From NCBI GenBank assembly GCA_039619475.1, contig CM077115.1, positions 445,893,292 to 445,957,291 on the forward strand: 64,000 bases of DNA. The letters are read 5' to 3'. The position numbers and the translations under genes are program-made. The DNA is from Icerya purchasi. Lineage: Eukaryota; Arthropoda; Insecta; Hemiptera; Monophlebidae. Under the pieces are notes generated by a model. That model was not told the DNA's origin, ran no database searches, and saw nothing but the letters and a program-made list of their open reading frames with translations. Below, one piece after another: positions 1 to 10,314 of this stretch. Within the stretch, counting starts at the first letter, position 1, and each line of letters opens with the position of its first letter.

Positions 1-99
1 CCTCTTTATGTGAGATCGAACGTGATATAAATTTTGTAAAATTTATGATAAATTTACTATTTTTTCGAAGTAATTTGAGTTATTTAAAATTTTACATAG

Positions 100-324
100 G
101 AAAAACATGAATTGTTGAAGGAATTATTAGAAGAAGAAAAACAGTTAGATGATCGAATCAACACACTTGTCGATGCAGCTATTCAGCGTGAAAATACTAT
201 GAAAGCGCTTCATGATTATAACGACATAAAAGATGCTACGCAGATTGTTCTTGGACAGTTGGCCGAATTGTATGGTGATACAGTTAAAGAATTGCATGAG
301 AAGTTTGAATTAATAGATAAGTGA
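100..324 (+). CDS. swi5: Terminal exon of a SWI5-like recombination protein
   Basis: SWI5 partners SFR1 and stimulates RAD51-type strand exchange in homologous recombination in the nucleus. The exon encodes about 74 residues: a charged helical stretch (ELLEEEKQLDDRINTL), then ALHDYNDIKDATQIVLGQLA and TVKELHEKF, which match the conserved C-terminal block of SWI5 (HEYNDIKD, then TTKEL). I recognise this from the family pattern, not from a search. No usable ATG starts the frame. An in-frame TAG at 97-99 sits in a good 3' splice site (TTTTACATAG|G), so this is the last exon beginning at 100, with upstream exons outside the window. SWI5 proteins are short, so this may be most of the conserved domain. 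Stop TGA is at 322-324. I see no frame damage, so it is probably a live host gene. Confidence 0.85.
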   Translation, partial: EKHELLKELLEEEKQLDDRINTLVDAAIQRENTMKALHDYNDIKDATQIVLGQLAELYGDTVKELHEKFELIDK

Positions 325-346
325 AATCGATTGAATGTGGAGTGCG

Positions 347-352
347 AATAAA
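347..352 (+). terminator. Poly(A) signal of the swi5-like gene
   Basis: A canonical AATAAA lies 23 bases after the stop codon and is followed by a T/G-rich stretch. This would give a very short 3' UTR. Weaker A/T-rich alternatives lie further downstream. Confidence 0.5.
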
Positions 353-2144
353 TTTGTGATACATTATTAAAACTTTATGGCTGCCGTTTGTTTATTTTGA
401 AAACAGCTGGCCAAAGAAGTACATACGTGTAAAAACAAGAAAATTCTATTCAGTATTTCGGTGTTGATAGCGAATTATTTAAATTATTCGAATAATTTAT
501 TAATGCGTATTTCAACGCATTCGTTATAATGCCTAGTAAAACAACTTATTAACTATACTATTTATGTACTGAGAAATGAAGGGACGTACTATACGTTTTA
601 TATTGCTGTGCATTTATTATGGAGAATTTTGTTATTCCGAATAATGTTATATATTTTTTAATTTAATTTGATTTGTACACGGTATAATATATATGTTTTA
701 TAAAACTAAACAATCGCATACTTAGTTATTACGGCTCATGATCGTACTAATTTTCCCGGATAAACCGGGAATTATGAATGAAAATTACAATGTCAGCCAC
801 TATTAAATTATACTTTGTAAACTTGAATTTTTAATTTGAATACCATTTATATTTGTTTAACAGAACTAGCACTGGAAAATGTATAACGCAAAATATTTCG
901 CTTTGTCTTAATGTTCAAAGAAAATCGCACAGTCCCAGTAGAAAACTATATATTACGTCGCTTATACTTGTTTTAATTAACATTTTGTAAAAGAATTCCT
1001 TAATTACAAATATATATATATACATCATAATTATGATTGCATAAGAGAATCAAAAAGAGCGCCATTAGTTTCGACCATTTCTGAAATGCTCAAATCTTAA
1101 TGGGAAAAAAAACTGAAGGGAGTTTAAATTCAATTTTGTTACATCCACATTCTGCGGAAATATTTCAGTTCAAGTGCAGAATTTAAAATCCGAACTGTAA
1201 CTTATTTTAAGACAGTTTAACATTTCGTATACACAAATATTTTATGCAAAATTTTTTATTACGAGTATAATCAGTAACACACATATAGTGTTTATTAATG
1301 TGTTTATGCGGGATAATTCATTTATGTAAATTATTAATACACATAAATCAAAATTATGGAAATTATTAATAGTATGAATATTAGCGAAAAATGTGTTGTT
1401 ATTTATAAAATAAATATGTGAAAAAAAATTTCGAAAGCCCCCCTTTCTAAAATTTTGGGCACGGGCCTGTATGGCAGCTATTCTAACATCGTCTTAAAAT
1501 TACCATAATTTACAATTTCAGTGTGAGTGTACTACTTTAAACCTACCGGTTTTGTATATGAAAAAAATGTTAATGATAAATTTAAGAATACGTCGATAGT
1601 TTAAATGCAGAGTTACGTTATTTAGTCTTGAGCTTTTTCGTGCAAAGGAAATATTTCATATAAGAGGATGATGAGAAAAATTTTGAAAAATTACACAACA
1701 GTTAAAAACAAAGGATATATCGCCACAAAAATCTTTCAATTGGTCCTATTAAAAAAATACGTCGATTAAATTTAGAAATGTAGCGATACATTCTTTGAAA
1801 AAGCAATTATTTCAAGCACGTTTTGTAATTATTTATTTTAATTATTATCAAATCTTTATACTAAAATGTCAATTCCTAAAAGCAGCGCGTTAAATCCTTT
1901 TTCATTTACACTATTTACGATCGACTTTTGTTAATTTTTACAGAGCAAAACTTTCTCTGCTACAGTCTTCATACTTCGGAATATTATTATTTAACGTATG
2001 TAGATTAAAAAAGTAATAAACGAAAGAGCTTTAAAAAGGTATTAGAACAGTTGTGAAACATATATATATCGCTATCTTTAATAGGACAGGCGCTATAATT
2101 TTTTGAAATGTGGTAGGTTTCTCTGCCGCACCCTATATATACAC
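353..2144. other. AT-rich intergenic DNA
   Basis: No open frame, RNA gene or clear repeat border was found. At about 2121-2137 there is a fragment (CTGCCGCACCCTATA) resembling the terminus of the GGGTGCGGCAGC MITE seen at 8038 and 25697. It may be an eroded end of another copy. Confidence 0.5.
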
Positions 2145-2435
2145 ACTGCTGGACAAAAGTCTTTGTCCACCTTCCATTTCATACCTTTCTTTATTGTAAC
2201 TACTGAACAATAAGTTAGATTGTTATCAAATTTTAACCAGACATTATTTCATCATTCTTTTATATAGTATAATCTAAAAAAAATCGATTATGAATATATA
2301 GATATTTGTTTTTGATAATCCAAAGAAAAAAGTGGGAAAAAAGGAAGAACAATTCAAATTTGGTTACTTTTTTTAAGGATACAAATGAAATTAAAATAAA
2401 GAAAAACAAGTTTAAAAATGCAAAATAAACTTACA

Positions 2436-3118
2436 TTAGTACTTAGTGTTACCACCACGAGCTTTTATAACTGCATTGCTGCGTCTGGGCATACTCTCTA
2501 TAAGTGTTTGGATATCTGCCTGTGAGATTCTTTCCCATTCTTCTGTAAGAGCACTCCGGAGTTATGATAATGATGCAGGTGATGGCCCCCGATCTCGAAC
2601 CCGTCTTCCAAGCATGTCCCACACATGATCAATTGGACTGAGATCTGGGCTGCGCGCTGGCCACTCCAAGCGGTTTATACCAACTGACTCTAGAAATTCC
2701 AATGTTGTACGAGATACATGCGGTCGCGCATTGTCTTGCCTTAAAAGGAAGTTATCTCCTATAAATGGTGCAAATGGCACAACATAGTCCACCAGTATAT
2801 CCTTTATATATAATTCAGCGGTTACCGTTGAGTTATTAAGAATATGTGTTTCTGTTCTTGCTTCCAATGATATACCGCCCCACACCATTACAGACCCACC
2901 ATGAAAATTTGATCTAATGCTAAACATACCCTGATTAAAAAACGCTCGCCTTGTCTTCTCCGCAATCTCTGACGCCTATCTGGACCGTGTAGAGTGAATC
3001 GTGATTTATCAGTGAAGAGCACCTCGCTCCATTTTTCCACTGTCCAGTTAGCACATGGGTGTGTACAAAGATCATCAGTCTCGCTTTACGATGACGTTTG
3101 GTCAACGACGGGCCTTCA
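2436..3118 (-). pseudogene. Tc1 transposase, C-terminal two thirds, broken
   Basis: On the minus strand this encodes Tc1 transposase core pieces in order: THVLTGQWK, then in a shifted frame FTDKSRFTLHGPDRR (first catalytic D), MFSIRSNFHGGSVMVWGGIS, RQDNARPHVSRTT (second D), and SPDLSPIDHVW, where the usual third acidic residue E of PIE reads D. A TAA interrupts the frame near 2562, after the SPASLS motif. The N-terminal paired-type DNA-binding domain is absent. A typical Tc1 transposase is about 340 residues. A frameshift separates the 2935-3132 part from the 2562-2927 part, so the gene is dead. Confidence 0.8.
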
Positions 3119-3321
3119 ATCCAATTGAACATGTTTGGGAAATGCTTGGAAGACGGGTTCGAGATCGGGGACCATCACCTGCATCATTATCAGAACTCCG
3201 GAGTGCTCTTACAGAAGAATAGGAAAGAATCTCACAGACAGATATCCAAACACTTATAGAGAGTATGCCCAGACGCAGCAATGAAGTTATAAAAGCTCGT
3301 GGTGGTAACACTAAGTACTAA
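3119..3321 (+). pseudogene. Second, inverted copy of the Tc1 transposase C-terminus
   Basis: On the plus strand this encodes PIEHVWEMLGRRVRDRG and then SELRSALTEE, a TAG, and ERISQTDIQTLIESMPRRSN, ending with stop TAA at 3319-3321. It matches the 2436-2640 segment in inverted orientation. Here the third catalytic residue is the normal E (PIE). The copy starts abruptly at about 3119, marking the inversion breakpoint. Confidence 0.8.
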
Positions 3322-3573
3322 TGTAAGTTTATTTTACATTTTTAAACTTGTTTTTCTTTATTCTAATTTCATTTGTATCTTCAAAAAAAGTAACCAAATT
3401 TGAATTGTTTTTCCTTTTTTTCTTTGGATTATCAAAAACAAATATCTATATATTCAGAATCGATTTTTTTAGATTATACTATATAAAAGAATGATGAAAT
3501 AACGTCTGGTTAAAATTTGAAAACAATCTAACCTATTGTTCAGTATAGAAGGTGGACAAAGACTTTTGTCCAG

Positions 3574-3577
<4 letters not shown>

Positions 3578-3629
<52 letters not shown>

Positions 3630-3636
3630 TTATATA
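3578..3636. repeat. (TA)n microsatellite next to the Tc1 element
   Basis: A pure TA run of about 40 bases continues into TTATAT repeats and directly abuts the right end of the element. Insertion into a TA-rich target is expected for Tc1 elements. Confidence 0.9.
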
Positions 3637-3639
3637 GAA

Positions 3640-4785
3640 ATACGAGATAGGAAAAAAATGAAATATTACTGTGCATAATAAAAAATATCTTTAAAAAGTA
3701 TAAATAAATTCGGAAATAATTAAATATGCCTATTTCAGCAGCTAATAAGCATTACGAAGTTAACAATTTATTACCTTGTGATTATATACGGCGAGACTAT
3801 TTTCTTCCGACTCTATGTACATAAATTTACATTAACCTATTTCTTAATATTTAATATTACACGTTTAGTTAGTATCCCTCTGGACCCTGCATGGTCATTT
3901 TTGATGAAATATACGAGACAACGAATTATGCAGAAATTTAATCAAGTGATTTTCTGCGCGGAACGCTAACGTCTGTTCTAGAATTTAGTATAACGTATGT
4001 AGTTTATGTTACAACACTTTTAAGTATACATTCTATAGGGCGAGTATTGTTTATATTAACCACATTTCTGTAATATATTTAATTTATAAAATTACAAAAA
4101 TTACCGACCTGTTTCAGAGTTGAAAACTATACACAATCATGCGTAAACTTTGAACTGGATAACATTTTTTTAAAATGATTTTATAAATTAAAAATATTTC
4201 TGACAATGTTGCTCTTCGAATAATTTCACTGTTTTTTGTTTTCGGATCGTTATTTATGTAAATGCTTACCACACTGTTGAAAGACCGCGTTGTTATGTTC
4301 GTATTTCTGATAGTATAGAAAAGTTAATAAACCAGAAACGAGAATTTCTTACTACCGTTTAAGATATTAGTAGAATTGTTCAATTTATATGGCTAACATG
4401 TTATAAAAAGGACGTTTAATTTGATGATCCATCAAAGGCAAATTTTATGTCGCTTAAATTAGCTACGTGTTGGAGATGGTTAACTACTATTCTAAAGTTT
4501 TTTTTAGATTTTTTTTTTTTTTTAGGATTGTTTTTTTTTTGTCCTAAAAGACTATTTTGTACGAGAACTATAGCTGCTATTAATTAAGAGTCTTCGGCAA
4601 AAGTTAAATACCACCGTAGAGAGATTTCAGCTATTATATTAGGATATGAATAAGCAATGGTAGAACGGTAGTTTTGTGTATTAAGTGAACAAATTAAAAA
4701 AGTTGAAGGAAATAAATGTAGGTCGTAAAGCAGTAACTTTTCCCCATTATTATTTATTATACACATAAATTGACTACAAAAAAAA
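3640..4785. other. AT-rich intergenic DNA
   Basis: Only short non-conserved open frames are present. T-runs occur at 4498-4540. No feature could be supported. Confidence 0.5.
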
Positions 4786-4789
4786 TATT

Positions 4790-5560
4790 ACAACACCGTA
4801 AGTTATTTTTGCTTTCGCGGACGACATTAATGGTAATGTACATGCGGTTATTAAGATGGTAAAAAAGATACAACACGACTTAATATAGCAATAAGTAAGT
4901 AAGTGGTCGCACGATAACGACTTAAGAATGAATGTAAAAACTAAAATAATGCTAAAACAAAATCCGGAATTGGAATGTGTACACACGGAAAGGGAAGAAA
5001 AGTGTAGAAAAATAAATTGTGAAATTACCGAAAAGACACAAAATTTTTATAAGTATTTAGGAGTTATAGTAAATATGAACATTTAAGATGAGGTAGGCAT
5101 ACAAATCATGTAGCAAAAAAAATTATGATACATCATTATTATATAAAAAGACAAGTGAGTAGTAAAACATTAAAAATTATTTATTATACATTAATAGAAT
5201 CACTTCTAAGATACAGAATTCAAACATGAAGAATAGCCAGGAAAATATTATACAAATAAAAGTAAATGATTACAAATGCACATAAAGCCAAAATTAAAAA
5301 AATAAAAGTGAAATCTAGACGGGACATTAAAAGAAGAAAACTTATTAAATTCGAGAGATCTGTACGTAAGTATAAAGTGATTCGGCAACGTATATATATA
5401 TATATATATCGAATTACTCTAAAACGAAATGTGGTGAGTAAATGAACAAATATGCTTTCTAGGAAAAATATTAAATAAAATATCGAAAAAAATAATAAAT
5501 GAAAAAACTAAAATGAAATTTAAAAAAAAAAAAAGATGCGGGTGAATGCATGAAGTCTTT
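4790..5560 (+). pseudogene. Eroded non-LTR retrotransposon reverse transcriptase
   Basis: The plus strand, read across many stops and frame changes, gives the palm and thumb of a LINE reverse transcriptase in order: FAFADDI with the catalytic aspartates (4811-4828), a DLRMNVKTK strand, FYKYLGVIVNMNI (about 5048-5085), YYTLIESLLRY (about 5185-5215), and an NKISKKIINEKTK tail (5470-5515) resembling the N-LPxEI motif near LINE ORF2 ends. A TA run (5394-5409) interrupts it. The related tail at 50990-51110 suggests the same family. There is no coding capacity. The clade is uncertain, perhaps CR1-like. Confidence 0.65.
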
Positions 5561-5564
5561 AAGC

Positions 5565-7160
5565 TCAATACACTTACATAAAAACACTGTGAGAAATATA
5601 TAATAAGTTAAGAAATCTGTTGACAAGCTTGACGGGTTTAAACTTAAAATTGTAATTATATTTACATAAAACGTACGATTTAAAAGAAAAAAAGGAGGAG
5701 ATAGTTCATCTTGTAAGTTCATTACTGTCGCAAGATAAAACGAAAGAGATGAGAAGTTATGTAATTTCACAAAAAAACGAATTTAAGAAGTTGCAAAGAA
5801 GGAATTTAACAATCCCATATAATTTGCAAGCCGTTGCCAATAGTACTCACGTCATATTTTGAACACTTATTTTCGGTAACGTGCCTCAACAATACATCAA
5901 GCATGTATTTAATAAAACACTTATCTCACCTCCTCAGTGGGAGCTAGGACAATAATGATTAACAAGGTAACCGGTATAATTAAATATGGCCCATAAAAAT
6001 CCCATCAGAGCGATATTAGATCAATTCAGCTGTTTTCTATTGCAACTGATGAATTAGTAACATACTAGGCTTAAACCATTATCTCAAGTAAAACATAATT
6101 AAACGGTTAAAATAGCGTGGCGACCGTAGTCATAGAAATAATCTTGCTACGACTAAGCGGATAACTAGGATTGGCAATGCATTATTAAGAATGTTCCGTA
6201 GAATCCCGCCGGTAGTGTTAGAATAGATTTGCGTTTTTATAGAGAAGTATATTAAACTTGCGACGATAATTATCTTCATTACGTTCTTGCAGGAAAGCTA
6301 TAATACCATTTTTTCCCCCGTTTTAATCTCTTTTTAGCATTAGCCGGCACTGTTCTACATGTCCGTAATATTTTTTTAACTTATTCCTATTGATAAATCC
6401 AGGATTTCGCCGAGCAACAACCTCATCTCTTTCATTTAGTCTGAGTTGGACTGTATAGGTATTTTTATTTTTTCTAGGTTATTATATTAGGGGGAAGATG
6501 GAAGTTGAAAACTTTATAAATGGTGTGTGTACCATGTCGGCATATGTGATCGTCTTTTTTTTTTTTAAATAATGACTTCTTTCGATAAGAGAACATAAAC
6601 AGTGAGAAAATTTTTATACAAAGAGTGCAAAATAGAGGACGTCTGTGTTTTTTCATTTTTTTAAGAATGCCTCGAAAACGAAAATACCTACAAAACTGTT
6701 AATATTCGATTTTAATTGACATTGAAAATTTTAAACAATTTCCTTAACACAATATTTCTAGAACGTCATTTTTAGCTTTTTTTGCCGGGAAAATTTTTAA
6801 TCGTTAAAAATTCAATTTCAATAAAAATGAAAATGCAATTCAAGAGTACGACGGAAATAGCTGTGTATTTAATTAAACTGTTAATGTTAGTCGCTCTCCT
6901 TATGCTTCTTTTCAATTTGTTCTCAGGTAACCTAGAAATGTAGTTAAGTACTGCTGTGACATTCGCAAATTTTGGTATTTCGTTTGAGAGCAATACATGT
7001 TTTTTTTTCCCTTTTCGGTAAAGGTTGTTTTAAAAAGCACAGATATCGCTACTGAACTTGCCACTTTTAAAGTAAAACATTAGAAACTTTATACTGCGAA
7101 CGTAAGTTAAAGATAATTTTTGTAAAATTTTAACACGTCAACTTTATCCGTATTAAACCC
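5565..7160. other. AT-rich intergenic DNA
   Basis: No supportable gene or repeat was found. Short open frames here have low-complexity compositions. Confidence 0.45.
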
Positions 7161-7164
7161 CTAA

Positions 7165-7495
7165 TATTGGAGACTATCTGTATATTCTAGCGGTACAGAC
7201 AAAAGCATAGTGTCCGTAATAACAGTTATATGCAATGTGAGTACACACACGGAAGACTGCACTTGAAATTGACACTGTGATTGTTTGATTCATATCTTAT
7301 ATGTCTGTGCCTACTATAAAGCAATTAGGGCGCGCATATGCTGTTATGCATGTTTGCCATTGTCTTCCATATGATATTCTGTTGGCGATTAATTTAGTTA
7401 ATTATTTTGTTACATTTGTCATCGACTGGGATCAAACTGAAGACTCTTGTAACGGAAGTCGAGTGCTCTAGCAACTAAGCTATCGCGACGACCTA
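7165..7495 (-). repeat. tRNA-derived SINE, copy 1
   Basis: The right end, read on the minus strand, is tRNA-like. It has an A-box-like TAGCTTAGTTGCTAGAGC and a B-box-like AGTTTGATCCC about 40 bases apart, so it would supply an internal RNA polymerase III promoter. The body down to about 7165 aligns with copy 2 at 19090-20778: shared pieces include GTACAGACA, GCATAGTGT, GTTATATGCAA and GCGCGCATATG. There is no long A tail. The two-copy comparison defines a unit of about 330 bp. Confidence 0.75.
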
Positions 7496-8037
7496 ATTTA
7501 AGCTGCAGAGCTACATCCTGTAAAATTTCAAAACTTCAGGAAATAACAGAGGATAACGGTTGCTTTCTGTTGTCAGTTCTTTACAATACGAGTAAAATGC
7601 CGGAGGAGATTTTCAATCGCGAACTATACACCGGATCATCCTATCAATCATCGAGGGGGGACGGGCTTCCAATTAAGAAAAAATCTGATTAACTTTTTGA
7701 AAAACAATGTACTTTTTGTTGCTTTTAAAAACAAGTTCACCGATTCTAATGATTTTAAAAGCAGCAGCAACAATTAATAGACGGTTAATAAACTATTAAA
7801 ATAACATATATATATTTTTTTTTTTAAATCATTTATGGTTCAATATTTTTTACTTTTTTTTTTACTATAATCAATATTAATATTTATTTTTTTGTAATTA
7901 ACGGTTTGCCTAATTTTATCAACTACACATAAAATACATCTTTCTTTTATTTTCTTAACTTTTTCGTTAATTTTAAATATTCGAATTACTTTTATTCTTT
8001 ATAAATTAACAATTAAAATTAAGATAGGTTTTATATA

Positions 8038-8286
8038 GGGTGCGGCAGCATAACTTCCTTTTTTAAAACGCGCCACTTTTTTTCTAATAAATTTTGTTAA
8101 AGAGAAATAATAACATAAAATCGAAATAAAACTGCGAGAAGGGAAGAAGCATACATATTACCCCAAATGGGGGATCTAGAGTATGTTATTTCGATTTTCT
8201 GCTTTATTATTTCTCTTTAACAAAATTTAGTAGAAAAAAGGGTGGCCCCTTTAAAAAAAAAATGGAAGTTATGCTGCTGAACTCTG
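8038..8286. mobile_element. Palindromic MITE, GGGTGCGGCAGC family, copy 1
   Basis: The ends are inverted (GGGTGCGGCAGCATAACTTC on the left, a slightly decayed complement on the right), and arms of about 90 bp can fold on each other around a short centre. The element is flanked by TA, as expected for Tc1/mariner-type mobilisation. It is homologous over its length to 25697-25947. It has no coding capacity. Confidence 0.8.
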
Positions 8287-8490
8287 TATTTGCAGCTCCA
8301 ACTTTTTGGATATGAAATTGCTCTATGTGCGACCATATTAAACCAATGTTTAAACCGCGACATCTGTCGGTAACTTTTAATACTCATAATAAAAACTGAT
8401 TGTATTAACGATCACCAGATGAGGTTAACAACACAAAGAAAATCTTTCGCCGGTTGATGATCATGTGTTTTTCAAACGTAACTGTGCTTT

Positions 8491-8946
8491 GGGGACATCC
8501 ATTAATTACGTAAGCTCAAAATGGGGGGGATCCAGCGAAATCTTATCGGATCTCATTTAAACGGACGAATGGGAGGGACAACTCATGGCTATTAAAAACT
8601 TTTATTTCCAGAATAAGAGAAAAAAAAAAGGAAATATCCTTCAGAGTTTTTAAAAGAAACAAAAACCGGTATAGTACATGAATGTCCATGGAGTGAGTGA
8701 ACAATGTCTGCTTTTACTTTTAATTTTACTGAATTTAAATAAATTCGTTATACTCGTAGTTTACCTTAACGTTAGGTATTACTTTTTTTGCTTTATAAAA
8801 ATAAATTTAGTCCTTTAGCAACTATAGTGTAAATCTCACGTGTGAGGGGGAAGCACCAAATCTCACTAAATCTCACCAGAAAGGGAGGGGGAGGGGTCCA
8901 AATTGAAAGAGAAAAAAGCTCACGTAATTAATGGATGACCCCCCTT
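8491..8946. mobile_element. Inverted-repeat element with CATCCATTAATTACGT ends
   Basis: The left end reads GGGGACATCCATTAATTACG. The right end is its near-perfect complement (ACGTAATTAATGGATGACCC), giving terminal inverted repeats of about 25 bp. The interior of about 400 bp is non-coding and contains G-rich direct motifs (GGGGGGATCC, GGGGTCC) next to the ends. It is probably a non-autonomous DNA transposon. I could not assign a superfamily or a clean target duplication. Confidence 0.6.
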
Positions 8947-8949
8947 TTA

Positions 8950-9772
8950 AGGAACAGTATTCGTGCGGCACGTCATATGAACGCCGCATTATATGTCGTT
9001 GCGATTTCGATGGTCATCGCAAAAAGTCTTATGCAAGTTTATTACAGTCATCTAGAAATATAGTGTGTAACGGCAGGTGTATTTTTAACTAAATAGAAAA
9101 AAAAAAAAAAGAAAGAAATCAACTAATCCCATCGAGACTTCATATAGAATGCATTTTAATTTATGAAGAAAATTAAGCGACTGAACAAACCGATTTCAAA
9201 ATCCAAAACAACTGTGACGGAGATACACGGAGATGGATAAAGCAAGATTAAGCTTATATTTTAGTTTACTTCGCATACTTTTTTTCTTGAAAAATTCGAA
9301 CTTTTTACAAGCAACGTTAAATAATTACAAAAATTTTATATACTTTTTGCGAGCCTTTTTTCTTCACACTCTTTTTTAAAACAAAAAATATAAACAAATG
9401 TCATTTATTTAAGTTGTAAGAATTTTTATATTTTCAAAATAAGCTATTTCGAAAATAGGCCAATAATAGTAGACTATAGGCGATCAGTGAGTTTATATAT
9501 GAAATATTTTTATTCCGTAAGCACAATTAACGATGTTGTACCGATCTATGTTTCGCTGTCCTGTTTGATGGTGGTAGGCTGTTTCGTTTTTAATATTTTT
9601 CCTTTTTTTTATATCGCTCGCAGAAGAAAAATCTCAAATATCCAGTACAATTTCCACTTTTCATCAAAACAGATAAATGTTTTCGTTGGTTTTATCATTA
9701 TTATTGTATTTCATGATTATGATGCTACAACGCTGAAACACGTTGTTTAATTAAATTTATAATTACATATAT
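8950..9772. other. Intergenic DNA
   Basis: An open stretch at 9487-9750 encodes hydrophobic residues (CLMVVGCFVFNIFPFFYI, then VGFIIIIVF) that could form membrane helices. There is no recognisable family, splice context or homologous neighbour, so I do not call it a gene. Confidence 0.4.
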
Positions 9773-9963
9773 CAGGGGCGGATCCAGAGTTTGGGGGGGG
9801 GGGAAATTTTTTTTTTGATTAAGAACTGTATTTCAATAGCGCTTTTTTTTACAATACGAATTTGCGTACAAAGGCGCCAAGCCAAGCACCGCCGTTAGGT
9901 TTAATCTTGACCTAGAATCTTTTTAAAATAAAACTTAAGTAATAAACTTTAATTTTTTTTTAT

Positions 9964-10312
9964 ATCGGTTTTTTTTTGTTGTTTTTTTTTTTTTTTTTTT
10001 TTTTAAATGGGTTTGGTGCCAGCATTGACTCAACTACATGAGCTTAGATCACCAACTCAGATTCTGAGGCGATCGAAAGGAAAGGATAAAGGAAGCATTG
10101 CAAGGAGTAGGAAGATCCAACGCCAAGAGTTCGGCGTATAGATGAGAGCACTCGGGAAAAAGATCAGGACATTCAAAAAGGATATGGTTGGGGTCGCATA
10201 TAAAGGGAAGATAAGTAGAGTGGAGAGAACAAAAGGGAGAGGGTGAAAGAGAAAAGGAAAAACGAGTAGAGGGAAGGAGAGAATGACCAAGTCTTAGTCT
10301 GATTAAGGAAAC
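9964..10312 (-). mobile_element. 5'-truncated I-like LINE 3' end inserted in the R1-type LINE
   Basis: A T-run at 9967-10003 is the poly(A) tail of a minus-strand insertion. Its coding part (about 10203 down to stop at 10049) reads CDPNHILFECPDLFPE and then LYAELLALDLPTPCN, the cysteine/histidine motif that follows RNase H in I/R1-like LINEs. It resembles the plus-strand sequence at 31119-31210. The second composite copy near 63775-63790 lacks this block and joins the flanks directly (ATAC-CGG then TTGAGAAACTTAATG), which gives a natural empty site. The insertion is about 340 bp. Confidence 0.75.
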
Positions 10313-10314
10313 AA

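Larger units (their letters stand above)
2145..3577. mobile_element. Tc1-family element with long inverted arms
   Basis: Both ends carry the inverted repeat ACTGCTGGACAAAAGTCTTT, continuing for about 29 bp. The inversion does not stop there. The left arm (2145 to about 2640) and right arm (about 3119-3577) are inverted copies of each other, and each contains the last ~60 codons of a Tc1 transposase plus its 3' flank. The middle (2640-3118) is single copy. The element therefore looks like a Tc1 transposon whose 5' half was replaced by an inverted copy of its own 3' half. The arms differ in length by tens of bases because of small indels. AT-rich flanks make the TA target duplication ambiguous. 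Confidence 0.8.

Noticed and set aside
9487..9750. Small membrane protein gene
   Set aside because: Hydrophobic composition is expected from T-rich DNA. No family, splice sites or conservation evidence.
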